Source of the DNA: Ralstonia sp. ASV6
Lineage (GTDB): Bacteria; Pseudomonadota; Gammaproteobacteria; Burkholderiales; Burkholderiaceae
Direction: 5' to 3'
Length of the DNA: 64,000 nucleotides
Assembly: GCF_016429285.1 (NCBI RefSeq)
Contig: NZ_JAELUI010000002.1
Coordinates: 1 to 64,000 of the forward strand
Within the stretch, counting starts at the first letter, position 1. Every line of letters starts with the position of its first letter. The translations under genes and the position numbers were made by a program. Shown here one piece after another: positions 14,712 to 24,656 of the stretch. A model generated the notes under the pieces. The model did not search any database. It saw only the letters and a list, made by a program, of their open reading frames with translations, and had not been told where the DNA came from.

Positions 14712-17700
14712 ATGGATATCGAACTGAGTCTGAAGCTCAAGCTGTTGGCCCAAGAGTTCGTCCGGGCCATGGGCGAGACGACGTCGGAGACGGATCGGTC
14801 CTTTAACACCATGCGTCAAGGCGCCCGAGCGGCGTCCGACGACATCGAGACAGCGTTTAACACGCTGGGCATCCAGAGTTCCAATCAAATTCAGGCTGGC
14901 ATCGAGCGGATCGAAGCCACTTACAAGCACCTGGCCAGCAGCGGCGAGGCGTCGACGCAAGACCTGATCCGCGCAGCACGTGCAGCGAAACAGGAGATCG
15001 AGCAGCTGAACCGCTCGATGTCGACAGACAATACGGCCGCCGCCTGGGGCACGCTGGGCGTGCGCTCCCTCAAAGACATCCAGGTCGAGATCTCGCAGGT
15101 CCGCTCGGCGTACTACACGCTGGCCGCCAGCGGCAAGGCATCGATGGCCGACCTGGAGCGAGCGGCTGCAGCCGCCGACCAGCGCATTGCCGAGCTGCAG
15201 CGCGAGATCGCTGGTACCAGTTTCGAGGATGGCTTTGTCACGCTGGGCATCCGGTCGTTTGAGGAGCTGCGCGCCGAGATCGCCCGCGTACGTGATGCCT
15301 ACCAGGTCCTGGCCAACTCTGGACGCTTGAGTGGTGTCGAGCTGGCGCGGGCTGCAGAAGCTGCAGAGAGCCGCATCGCTGCTCTGAACCGGGAGCTGAA
15401 AGGCGACAAGGCCGACGCCGGCATCGAGGCGTATCGCACGCTAGGCATCCGCGCCTTTGCCGACATCCGTGCCGAGGTCGAACGCACGCAGGCCGCGTAT
15501 CGCACGCTGTCGCAAAGCGGCAAGCTGTCGGCCGAAGAGCAGGCGCGCGCCTTGGCCGCCACCCGTGAACGTGTCGCTGCGCTCAAGCGCGAGCTGGCCA
15601 CGGCCGGCAACGAACAAGCGTACGAGGTCCTGGGCCTGCGCTCCCTGCAGGCGGTACGCGCCGAACTGGCGCAGACCGAGGCCGCGTATAAGCGCCTGGC
15701 CACGACGGCCAACCTGCCGGCCGCAGAACTGTCGCGCGCAGCCACGGCCGCGCGCCTGCGCATGCGTGAGCTGAACACTGAGCTGAACGGCGGTGTCGCT
15801 GCAGCGCAGGCGCACAACGGTGCCATGGGCGGTGTTGTGCAGTCGGTGCTTGCGGCGGCGGCGGCCTATGTCGGCTTCCAGACCGTTCTGTCCGGCGCAC
15901 GCATGGCCATGCAGGATGCGCTGGCGCTGGACCGCATCAAGACCGGTTTAACGGCGATCACGGGGTCGTCTGAGAAAGCAACGGCTGAGTTTGGGTTCAT
16001 CCGCCAGGAAGCCCAGCGCCTGGGCCTAGACCTGGCCACCGTCTCCAAGGAATACACCAAGCTGGCCGCCGCAACGCGTGGCACCACCCTGGAGGGGCAG
16101 AAGACCCGCGACGTTTTCTCCGCCGTCACCGAGGCGTCCACGGTGCTGGGCCTGTCGTCCGAGGAGACGGCCGGGGCGCTGCTGGCCATCCAGCAGATGG
16201 TGAGCAAGGGCACGGTGGCGGCCGAAGAGCTGCGCGGCCAGCTCGGCGAGCGTCTGCCTGGCGCGTTCCAGATCGCAGCTCGTGCCATGGGTGTGACCAC
16301 CCAGGGCCTGGGCCACATGCTGGAGCAAGGCGGCGTCGCGGCCGACGTGTTCCTGCCCAAGTTCGCGGCCGAGCTGCGCAAGACATTCCAGGACGGTCTG
16401 CCGGCGGCGATGACATCGGCCCGCGCCGAGTTTGCCCGCCTACAGAACCAAGTGTTCGAGACGGCCGCATCGGTTGGTAAGTCGGGGCTTAACGAGCGCC
16501 TGGCCGAGGCCGCACACTTGCTGTCCGAGAAGCTGGCCGATCCGCGCGTGCAGCAGTTCCTGCGCGAGACGGGCATTTCGCTGGGCAACATGGCCGTTGC
16601 CGTGGCCAAGGTCTCGGGCGAGCTGGTCAAGATCGGCCAGATCGCCGGTGCCGGGCTCCTGGTTGGCAAGCTGACGGGTGGATTCGCTGCCGCTGGCCAG
16701 GCTGCCGCCGAAGCCGGCCGCCAGGTCGGGGTCCTGCAGGCTGGCGCCATGGCGCTGTCGCGCTTGAGCGTCTACCTGACTATCGGCCTGATCGGCATCG
16801 AGGCCGTGCGCGCTGGCGTCAAGCTGCTGTCGGACTACGCCCTGGAGCATCGGTCGCTAGGCGAAGCCGAGCGTGCCCGCATGGCCCAGCTCCAGGGGCA
16901 ACTGCCGGCGCTCAAGGCCGCGACCGAAGCCCAGCAGCAGTACGCCAACGTGCAGCTGCGTTCGGCTGACGAGCTGCTGAAGCTGTCGCCCCAGCAGCTG
17001 GCCGCCTACCGCGAGCAACTGGCCGCCAAGAAGGCGCTGCAGCTGGCGGAGATGGGCCTGGCCATGCGTACCGAGGAGCTGACCGGCCTGCAGCTGCAGC
17101 AGGAAAAAGGCGGTCGTAACAGCGCCAGCATGGTGAAGCTGCTGTCCGAGCAGCACGCCGAGGCCGGCCGCCAGGCGCAACGCTGGCAGGTCGAGCTGGG
17201 CCAGACCAACGCGGCGCTGACCGCCCTGGACGCTGCCACCAAGGGCACCGCGAGCAACGTTAAGGCAACCATCCTGCCGGCGGTCAATCAGCTGCTGGCG
17301 GCATTCGATGCCCAGATTGCCCGCAGCCCGGAAGTCGCCACGGCCCTGGGCAAGGTGTTCGAGGGCCTGGACAGCAACAACCTGGCCAGCGTCCAGGCCG
17401 TGGTGGCCACCCTGGACGAGCTGGCCGTGCGCGGCAAGGCGAGCGCCCTGCAGATCCGTACGGCGCTGGAAAAGGAGCTGAACAATATCCCGCTCGATGG
17501 CCTGGTGCGTTTCCAGACCATCGCGCAGGCAGCGTTCGGTAGCAGCGCCGATGATGCACGCCGGCTCTCCAGCGTCCTGGACACCACGTTAAAGATCGCC
17601 CTGGACAAGATGGGGCTGTCTGTGGAGTCCGCACGCACGGGCCTATCCAAGCAGTTTGCAGATATCCAGATGGCGTTCGATGCGTTGGTGTCCAACGCTC

Positions 17701-19391
17701 GCGCCAAGGCCCCGGAGATCCGCGCGGCCACCGAGAAGCTGATCGACTCGGCCAAGACTGCGCAGGAGCTGCAGGCAGTGCAAGCGCAGCTGAACAGCCT
17801 GGCAGACAGCGGCCGTGCGTCGGCCGACCTGATGGCCGCCTCGTTCGCCAAGGTGACCAACCGCCTGCGCGAGTTGTCGTCTGCCAGCGTGCAGGCCGCC
17901 CGCGACCAGACCCAAGTGGTGCAGGCCCAGGCGGAGGCGCAGCGCGCGACAAACGACGTCACGCGCGCCAATGCTCAGCTCGTGCGAGAAGGCCGGGCGC
18001 TGTACGTCGCCCAGACCAAGGCCCAGCAGGAAGGCACGCTGGCGGCCAAGGATGCCGCCGTAGCCCAGCAGGCCGTCGTGGATGCCGCCCGCGCCGCCGT
18101 CGCTGCAGCCGAGGCCGAGGCCCGCGCGCAGAAGGACGCAGCTGCTGCAGTCGAAGCCCAAGCCCGAGCCAAGGAAGCTGAGCGCCGCGCCCAGCTCGAA
18201 GACACCGACAAGGCACGCCTGGCGTCCGAGCTGGCCAAGGCCACGGCAGATGAAGCCGCACGCCTGGCTGAGAACAGCCGCCAGGCCGCCATCGAGGCCA
18301 AATCGTTGGCGGACGGCTGGAGCGCCGTGGCCGACCAGGCCAAGGCTGCCGCCAGCGACGTGGCCGAAGCTGGCAACGCTGGTGGGGAAGCTGGCCAGAA
18401 GGTTGCCGGCAGCATCGGTGACGGTGTTGCGACGATCATCAACGGCATCCGCGAAAGCGTGCGGGCACTAGGCGACGATGCCGAACAGCGCTTCGCCCAG
18501 ATGACCGGCATGTTTAACGGGCCGACCGACGCGGCGGGCAAACTCGCCAAGAGCCTGGCTGACGCCCGCTTCGAGCTGGGGTACCTGCAGAGCAACAAGC
18601 CCATTGGGGACGCCGTTGGCCTGAGCACGGCACTGGTCAACATGGCCCAGGCTGCAGCGCGCGTGAAGGTCGATACGCTGGAGAGTCGCGTCAACATCGA
18701 GCGGATGGCCGCCAGCGCGCTGGCTGGCGCCAACGCAGCGCAATTGCTCGCGCGTGGCTACAGCGGTGTCGGCGACGCCATCCGCCAAAGCACGCGCGAC
18801 GCCGTCTCACAGTCGGAGAGCCTGGCCAGCAATGCGCGCGGCATCCACGAAGAGCTGCTGCGCATGCAGGGCAAGGAAGAGGAAGTCGAGCAACGCCGCT
18901 ACAAGCAGCGCCTGCTCGATCTCGACCTGGAATTCAAGATCGCCAACGCCAAGATGGTGACGGCCCAGGCTGAGGCCAAGACGCCAGAAGACCGGGCCGC
19001 GCTCGCCCAAGCCGCCCGCGACCTGCAGACGGGCTATCAAAGCGCCAAAGCCGACCTGGCCGAGATCCACAAACGGACCATGGCCGACATCGCCGATGAG
19101 AAGCGCGCCAAGCAGCAGGCCGCCGAAGAGGAGGCGCGGCGCACAGAGGAGCAGCGCCTGCAGGCCCTGCAGACAGCCGCCCAGGAAAAGACCACCAACC
19201 GACTGGATGCGGTCGATCAATCAGCTCAGCAGGCGTCTGCTGCTGCCTCTGCAGCCAATGCGCAGACGGAACCGGCTAGGCGCGTACGCATTGAGCTGGC
19301 GACAAAAGACGGAACCATCGAGGCCGACATCAATGCCAAGGATGAAGACGCATTTATCAGACTCATGCAGCAAGCGAAGGAGCGCGCGTAA
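14712..19391 (+). CDS. tape measure protein with five N-terminal repeats
   Basis: The 1559-aa protein sets tail length. Residues about 51-360 are five tandem copies of a 63-66-residue helical unit, each opening with TLGI/VLGL plus RSxxxIRAEI (at 51, 114, 177, 243 and 306). A conserved tape-measure domain follows (about 390-540, SEKATAEFGFIRQEAQRLGL, EELRGQLGERLPGAFQIA). A hydrophobic Gly/Ala stretch lies near 655-680, then long Ala/Gln coiled coils. With about 1.5 A of tail per residue this implies a long siphovirus tail; that estimate is general knowledge. Confidence 0.92.
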   Translation: MDIELSLKLKLLAQEFVRAMGETTSETDRSFNTMRQGARAASDDIETAFNTLGIQSSNQIQAGIERIEATYKHLASSGEASTQDLIRAARAAKQEIEQLNRSMSTDNTAAAWGTLGVRSLKDIQVEISQVRSAYYTLAASGKASMADLERAAAAADQRIAELQREIAGTSFEDGFVTLGIRSFEELRAEIARVRDAYQVLANSGRLSGVELARAAEAAESRIAALNRELKGDKADAGIEAYRTLGIRAFADIRAEVERTQAAYRTLSQSGKLSAEEQARALAATRERVAALKRELATAGNEQAYEVLGLRSLQAVRAELAQTEAAYKRLATTANLPAAELSRAATAARLRMRELNTELNGGVAAAQAHNGAMGGVVQSVLAAAAAYVGFQTVLSGARMAMQDALALDRIKTGLTAITGSSEKATAEFGFIRQEAQRLGLDLATVSKEYTKLAAATRGTTLEGQKTRDVFSAVTEASTVLGLSSEETAGALLAIQQMVSKGTVAAEELRGQLGERLPGAFQIAARAMGVTTQGLGHMLEQGGVAADVFLPKFAAELRKTFQDGLPAAMTSARAEFARLQNQVFETAASVGKSGLNERLAEAAHLLSEKLADPRVQQFLRETGISLGNMAVAVAKVSGELVKIGQIAGAGLLVGKLTGGFAAAGQAAAEAGRQVGVLQAGAMALSRLSVYLTIGLIGIEAVRAGVKLLSDYALEHRSLGEAERARMAQLQGQLPALKAATEAQQQYANVQLRSADELLKLSPQQLAAYREQLAAKKALQLAEMGLAMRTEELTGLQLQQEKGGRNSASMVKLLSEQHAEAGRQAQRWQVELGQTNAALTALDAATKGTASNVKATILPAVNQLLAAFDAQIARSPEVATALGKVFEGLDSNNLASVQAVVATLDELAVRGKASALQIRTALEKELNNIPLDGLVRFQTIAQAAFGSSADDARRLSSVLDTTLKIALDKMGLSVESARTGLSKQFADIQMAFDALVSNARAKAPEIRAATEKLIDSAKTAQELQAVQAQLNSLADSGRASADLMAASFAKVTNRLRELSSASVQAARDQTQVVQAQAEAQRATNDVTRANAQLVREGRALYVAQTKAQQEGTLAAKDAAVAQQAVVDAARAAVAAAEAEARAQKDAAAAVEAQARAKEAERRAQLEDTDKARLASELAKATADEAARLAENSRQAAIEAKSLADGWSAVADQAKAAASDVAEAGNAGGEAGQKVAGSIGDGVATIINGIRESVRALGDDAEQRFAQMTGMFNGPTDAAGKLAKSLADARFELGYLQSNKPIGDAVGLSTALVNMAQAAARVKVDTLESRVNIERMAASALAGANAAQLLARGYSGVGDAIRQSTRDAVSQSESLASNARGIHEELLRMQGKEEEVEQRRYKQRLLDLDLEFKIANAKMVTAQAEAKTPEDRAALAQAARDLQTGYQSAKADLAEIHKRTMADIADEKRAKQQAAEEEARRTEEQRLQALQTAAQEKTTNRLDAVDQSAQQASAAASAANAQTEPARRVRIELATKDGTIEADINAKDEDAFIRLMQQAKERA

Positions 19392-19789
19392 TGAAGCTCA
19401 CTAACCAGGTCTCAGGCGTGGTGCTGCAGCTTCACCACGATCTGCTTTGGACTGATGAGCACTCCTGGACAAAGGCGGTCACCGCTACGACCTATGCCAT
19501 CACCGGTGCGCTGCTTGTGCAGGCCGCCACGCGCAAGACCGGCCGCCCGATCACCCTGGCGCCACCCAACGAGGAAATGGCCTGGTTGCCACGCTCTACG
19601 GTCGACGCGCTGCACGACTGGGCCGATATCGCAGGGCTGCAGATGACGCTGGAAATGGAAGACGGCAAGACCCGCAACGTCCAGTTCCGCCATGCCGACG
19701 GCGCCATGGATTCGCGGCCAGTCAAAGGTTTCCCTTCTCCCCAGCCAGACGATCCGTTCCTGGCCACGATCCGCTTGATGGAGATCTAA
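19391..19789 (+). CDS. tail protein of unknown function
   Basis: The 132-aa product starts one base inside the tape measure stop and ends one base before the next gene. It begins with LTNQVSGVVLQLHHDLLWTD and has beta-rich character. Its place just after the tape measure is that of distal tail-type proteins, but I see no motif that proves it. Confidence 0.7.
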   Translation: MKLTNQVSGVVLQLHHDLLWTDEHSWTKAVTATTYAITGALLVQAATRKTGRPITLAPPNEEMAWLPRSTVDALHDWADIAGLQMTLEMEDGKTRNVQFRHADGAMDSRPVKGFPSPQPDDPFLATIRLMEI

Positions 19790-22700
19790 ATGCCGATTCA
19801 AACCGGTGACATCAAACTGCTGCAGTCGGAAGTGCTGCTCGATACCGACAACGGCGGCGGCCGGATGACGGCCAACGAGGTGGTGGACGGCCTGTCCAAC
19901 AACCTCTTCCCGGACATTTCCGAGCTGGACCGGACCTACGGCCGTATCGCGCTGCGCAAGGCGTTCCCGGCCGTCATGACCAGCACCACAGACGCTTACT
20001 TCGGTTGCAACCTGGTCGTTGCAAAGGCCCCGGACGATCCCAACGTCTCGATGACGATGTTCACGACCCGCAACTGGTTCGACCATCGCAGCGACGCGGC
20101 CAACGGCGTGCAGTCCTACCTGGCCAAGTCCGTTAAATGGGCCGGCCAGCTGCTCGGCACGCAACTGCAGGGCCAGCGCTCGGTGCAGCTTCTGCTGAAG
20201 GTCGGTGATCCGGTACCGAAGATCGGGCAGACGCTCGTCCTGGTGCAGTTCGAGGGCTTGCCGACCGAGTTCTCCCAATACGTGCGCGTGTCGGACGTTA
20301 AGACCACCACACGCCAGTTCAACTACAACAACGGCACGGCAGGCGGCATCACGTTCACGGGCGTCATGGCGACGCTTACGATCTCGTCGCAACTGCTCTA
20401 CACGTTTAACGGCCCGGAGCCGACCCCCTACGACAACGGCGCTGCTCAAGCGATCTGCCGCGACACCGTTGTAGCCAACGCCGCCAACTACTACGGCGTG
20501 TCGGACTTGATCGAGGCGGTGGCGCCTGGCGACGTGAATATCGGCGTTAAGTCGATCTATTCGCAGTTGGTGCCCAGCGCCCAGCAGAGCACGCCGCTGG
20601 CCAACTTGAACGCGGCCGGCAACTACAACCCAGCCGTGCAGTCCGGCCAGACGCGCCAGGCTATCCCGGTGATCATCAGCGGCGCGTATCCGCAGCTGAT
20701 CTACGTGCCGACCGCCATCAAGCCGGGTTCGCTTACGCTCGGGGCTTGTTCGGACGACGGGGCCGGCAACCTGATCATCACCTCCAACAACGTGGTGGTC
20801 GGCACCGTTGCCTACACCACCAACACGATCACGCTCAGCCAGTCGATGGGGCAAACCGGCCAGGTCAGCCTGAGCTGGATGCCGGCCGGCGTGCCGGTCA
20901 TGGTGGCAAACACCGCGTCGATCGACATCAACCAGACGAATCGGCAGAACGTCTTCGTTCAAACGCTGGCACCTTTCCCGGCACCGCGGCGTCTGCAGAT
21001 CTCCTACATGGCACAGGGGAACTGGTACACGCTCACGGACACAGGCGGCTCCGGCGGCTTCGGTGCGATCAAGGGCAGCGACCCATCACTCGGTGCCGGC
21101 ACGATCAACTACGCGACCGGTACCGTCACGCTGACGCTCGGGGCGTTGCCCGATGACGGCTCGTCCCTGATGTTTGCCTGGTCGTCGCCGGTGCAGTACT
21201 TCAATCGCTCGGACACGACGCCGCCGGCCCCGTGGGTCAGCTTCTTTATTGCGCCGACCGACAGCACGCAGCAGCTCGTCATGGGCACCGTCAACGTGAC
21301 CTGGCCGAAGCCTGGTGGCGGCAACTACAGCGCCACCGTGGTATCGGACACCCAGAAGATCACGGGCGACGCCACGGGCTATATCCGCTGGTACAACGGC
21401 CAGTACGAGATCCGCCTATCGCCCAATGTGCTGCCGGCGGGCGGCACCACCTTCACGCTGAACTACAACCTGGGCAGCAAGAAGACCAAGCATTTCACGG
21501 CACCGCTGCGCGATGGCAATGCTGACCTGAACCTGGTGCTGGATGACAAGAACATCGTCCCCAGCTCGCTGAAGGTGACCTGGAACGTGCTCATCAACGA
21601 CTACAGCACGATCTCGAACGTCCCCGCGCAGATGCAGTACTTCCAGACTGACCCCTATGCAACCGCGCAAGGTGACAGCACGGGCAAGCTGCGCCAGTAC
21701 AAGGCAGATGGCACCAACACGGTGGTCGATCACAGCGCGGTCGACTACGTCAATGGCCTGGTGAAGTTCAAGCCGGACGTGATCGTGAGCGTGCCGCAGC
21801 CCGTGTACCAGTCCAACGTGACCGGATACATGCGCAACGCGAATGGTGGTCTGAGCGGCCCGGACTTCTTTAACCCGGTCTATCAAAACACGCTGGTCGG
21901 CATCAACTATTACCCCGTCGCGGCCACCTATCCCAACGACGCCAGCGGCTCGGTCGACGTCGAGTACATGACCAACACGGGCAGCGCACAGCAGCAACAG
22001 GTGACCGTCTCCGAGTGGAAGTTCGACCTGACGTACCAGTACAACGAGCCGCTGGTGCCTGGGTCTGTGATGTTCGCCTGGGGCGGCAAGGTGTACTACG
22101 AGCTGAACGGCACGCTGTTCTGCGACTTCAACGCAGGGACAAACAGCGGCACCGCCGCCGGCACCATCAACTACGCCACCGGCGAAGTCTCGATCACCAC
22201 CTACACGCCAGGTGGCGGCAATGGGGTCAGCCTCCTGTCGCTGCTGACAACCGTAACGGGCCAGCCGGTGGACTTCCTGAGCTTCCGCGTACCGCAAGCC
22301 CCGGTGGTGCCGGGCAGCCTGCAGCTCCAGTTCAGCCCGGTGACGGGTGGCACGGTGACGGCCACATCGAACCCGGACGGCACCATCACCGGCACCAACT
22401 GCTTCGGCTACATCAACTACCAGACCGGCGTCGTGAACATGCGCTTCGGTCGAATGGTGACGGCAGCGGGCAATGAGAGTGCCATCTGGTACAACCCCGA
22501 TGCCGTGACGACGGACGGCAAGATTTTCAAGCCGTATCCGATCTTCGCCAACACGGCCACCTACAACGCCGTGGCGTATTCGTACCTGCCGCTGGACAGC
22601 TCGATCCTGGGCCTGGACCCGGTGCGTCTGCCCGTCGACGGCCGCGTGCCGATCTTCCAGAAGGGCTACGTGGTGGTGGTCCACCACACCGAGCAGATCC

Positions 22701-23470
22701 CGTTCCCCAACGCGAACGCGGGCACAAAGGTCAGCGCAACGCGCGTGCGCCTGGCTGTCGGCCGAGTGATCGACAGCTCGGTGCCGTACAAGGTCGTGGA
22801 CCCGAGCATGTACTCGACGGACCTTAACGCCGGCACTTGCACCTTGGGTGGCTCGATCAACACGAGCGGCTACAAGCTGCCGCTGGTGTTCGAGAACCGC
22901 ATCGAGGACATGGCGCAGACGTCCGACGTGCAGATCAACGGCCGCCTGGCGCTGACGCGTCAGCTCACCCACAACTTCCCGGTACCAGGCTCGAAGGTCT
23001 CTTCGGCCCTGATCGCGGGCGACCTGCAGGCGCAGGCGCTGAACATGTTTGCGCAGGCAACCTGGAGCGGCGCATGGTCAAACGCGCTGATTGGTGCTGC
23101 ACCCACGGCCAACTACAACAACGCGCAGTACCCAATTCTGGTCACCAACAAGGGCGCGCTGCAGGAACGCTGGGCGTTGATGTTCACCGACCCGCAGAAC
23201 TTCCGAGTCGTAGGCGAGCAAAGCGGCCAGGTGGCAACCGGCAACGTCAACCAGGACTGCGCACCCAACAACCCTGCAACCAATCAGCCGTACTTCACCC
23301 TTCGCGCTGCTGGCTGGGGCGGTGGCTGGCAGGCCGGCAACATCCTGCGGTTTAACACCACGGCCGCCAACTTCCCCGTGTGGGTCGCTCGTACGGTCCT
23401 ACAAGGGCCTGCCACGGTGCAGGACGACACCTTCCAAATCCAGATTCGCGGCGACATCGACCGTCAATAG
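19790..23470 (+). CDS. large tail protein, 1226 aa, beta-rich
   Basis: This long protein has many short beta repeats with the pattern GTINYATGTVTLT / GTINYATGEVSIT / GYINYQTGVVNMR, seen at least three times between about residues 435 and 885. The N-terminal 200 residues look globular. It probably forms part of the distal tail or tip. I do not recognise a named family. It follows directly after the 132-aa tail gene with no gap. Confidence 0.75.
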   Translation: MPIQTGDIKLLQSEVLLDTDNGGGRMTANEVVDGLSNNLFPDISELDRTYGRIALRKAFPAVMTSTTDAYFGCNLVVAKAPDDPNVSMTMFTTRNWFDHRSDAANGVQSYLAKSVKWAGQLLGTQLQGQRSVQLLLKVGDPVPKIGQTLVLVQFEGLPTEFSQYVRVSDVKTTTRQFNYNNGTAGGITFTGVMATLTISSQLLYTFNGPEPTPYDNGAAQAICRDTVVANAANYYGVSDLIEAVAPGDVNIGVKSIYSQLVPSAQQSTPLANLNAAGNYNPAVQSGQTRQAIPVIISGAYPQLIYVPTAIKPGSLTLGACSDDGAGNLIITSNNVVVGTVAYTTNTITLSQSMGQTGQVSLSWMPAGVPVMVANTASIDINQTNRQNVFVQTLAPFPAPRRLQISYMAQGNWYTLTDTGGSGGFGAIKGSDPSLGAGTINYATGTVTLTLGALPDDGSSLMFAWSSPVQYFNRSDTTPPAPWVSFFIAPTDSTQQLVMGTVNVTWPKPGGGNYSATVVSDTQKITGDATGYIRWYNGQYEIRLSPNVLPAGGTTFTLNYNLGSKKTKHFTAPLRDGNADLNLVLDDKNIVPSSLKVTWNVLINDYSTISNVPAQMQYFQTDPYATAQGDSTGKLRQYKADGTNTVVDHSAVDYVNGLVKFKPDVIVSVPQPVYQSNVTGYMRNANGGLSGPDFFNPVYQNTLVGINYYPVAATYPNDASGSVDVEYMTNTGSAQQQQVTVSEWKFDLTYQYNEPLVPGSVMFAWGGKVYYELNGTLFCDFNAGTNSGTAAGTINYATGEVSITTYTPGGGNGVSLLSLLTTVTGQPVDFLSFRVPQAPVVPGSLQLQFSPVTGGTVTATSNPDGTITGTNCFGYINYQTGVVNMRFGRMVTAAGNESAIWYNPDAVTTDGKIFKPYPIFANTATYNAVAYSYLPLDSSILGLDPVRLPVDGRVPIFQKGYVVVVHHTEQIPFPNANAGTKVSATRVRLAVGRVIDSSVPYKVVDPSMYSTDLNAGTCTLGGSINTSGYKLPLVFENRIEDMAQTSDVQINGRLALTRQLTHNFPVPGSKVSSALIAGDLQAQALNMFAQATWSGAWSNALIGAAPTANYNNAQYPILVTNKGALQERWALMFTDPQNFRVVGEQSGQVATGNVNQDCAPNNPATNQPYFTLRAAGWGGGWQAGNILRFNTTAANFPVWVARTVLQGPATVQDDTFQIQIRGDIDRQ

Positions 23471-23480
23471 AGGACCCACC

Positions 23481-24647
23481 ATGACCGTTAAATTCTTTGC
23501 GAGCACAGACAAGGGCATGCCCACGCCGTCGAGCGCGGCCGGCGCCCTGGCGGCCTTTCTCGATGTCTGTCTGAATACCGGGTACAACGCTCAGACCGCC
23601 ACATCGCTGACGCAAGCCGCCGGCACTGCCACGATGGTGCTGAACAGCGGCCACGGCTTCAACCCGGACCAGAGGGTGCTGGTGTCCGGCGCCAACGAGG
23701 CCGGGTACAACGGCGAGCAGACGGTGCTGACGACCACCAGCACGTCGATCACCTTCGCGGTGCCGAGTAGCGCAGCCGCGACTGCCACGGGCACGGTAAG
23801 CGTCAAGGTGGCGCCGCTGGGCTGGAACATCGCCTTCACCGGAACGAACAAGCGTGTGTACACGCCGTCCGTGCCGCAAAGCCTGGGCTTCTTCTTGCGC
23901 GTGGATGACACCGGCAGCGTGGCGCGCGTGCGCGGCTACGAGAGCATGACCGACGTGGACACCGGCGTGGGGCCGTTCCCGACAGATGGCCAGATCAGCG
24001 GCGGTGGCTTCTGGAGCAAGCAGTACTCCAACTACGCGGTGCAGTGGGCGCTGTTTGGAGACGAGCGCCTTTTTTACCTGCTGCTATTCCCGCAAGGCGT
24101 ATCGTCGGTAGGCCCGTTGGTGGGCTTCGGAGACATCAATGCCCAATCGTCGGCAGATGCTTACGCCTGCATGCTGGCCTGTGTCCCCACCGATTTTTCG
24201 TACAGCAACGGGGCGCTGGCGGGCGACCTGTCATTCCCCCAACAGGCCGGCAGCAACGGCATCTTCTTCCCGCGCGGCTACACCCAGACTGGCTCGGCCA
24301 AGCAGGCGTTCCTGGCCTCCTTCGGTATCCCGATGGGCTCGGTGTACAGCGGCACCGGCAACACCAACAACGGCAGCGCCGTGGGCTTGTCGTTTCCGAA
24401 CCCGGCGGACAACGGCATCTTCGTGAACGCCCCATATGTGGGTCACGATGCCGGCCTGCGTGGCCAGTTGCCGGGGCTCTACCACACCTGCCAGAACTGG
24501 TTCAGCAGCTACAACCACCGGGACAAGATTCCCGGCACCGATGCGCTGGTGGGCAAGAAGCTGATGGCCATCCGCACCGGCACGCCGAGTGGCGGCCTGT
24601 CGTACTTCGGCATGGTCGGCATCGACATCACCGGCCCGTGGCGCTAG
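23481..24647 (+). CDS. tail structural protein, 388 aa
   Basis: The gene starts at the ATG at 23,481, after AGAGGAC. The N-terminal part (about residues 40-115) has a small beta module (MVLNSGHGFNPDQRVLVSGA, GYNGEQTVLTTTSTSITFAV). The remainder is aromatic and Gly-rich and probably packs on the tail tip. No family assigned. Confidence 0.7.
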   Translation: MTVKFFASTDKGMPTPSSAAGALAAFLDVCLNTGYNAQTATSLTQAAGTATMVLNSGHGFNPDQRVLVSGANEAGYNGEQTVLTTTSTSITFAVPSSAAATATGTVSVKVAPLGWNIAFTGTNKRVYTPSVPQSLGFFLRVDDTGSVARVRGYESMTDVDTGVGPFPTDGQISGGGFWSKQYSNYAVQWALFGDERLFYLLLFPQGVSSVGPLVGFGDINAQSSADAYACMLACVPTDFSYSNGALAGDLSFPQQAGSNGIFFPRGYTQTGSAKQAFLASFGIPMGSVYSGTGNTNNGSAVGLSFPNPADNGIFVNAPYVGHDAGLRGQLPGLYHTCQNWFSSYNHRDKIPGTDALVGKKLMAIRTGTPSGGLSYFGMVGIDITGPWR

Positions 24648-24656
24648 GGGGCGGCG

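Noticed and set aside
19412-20962. Long minus-strand frame of 516 codons in the tail region
   Set aside because: It lies opposite well-supported tail genes and reads as His/Arg/Gln-rich shadow sequence.
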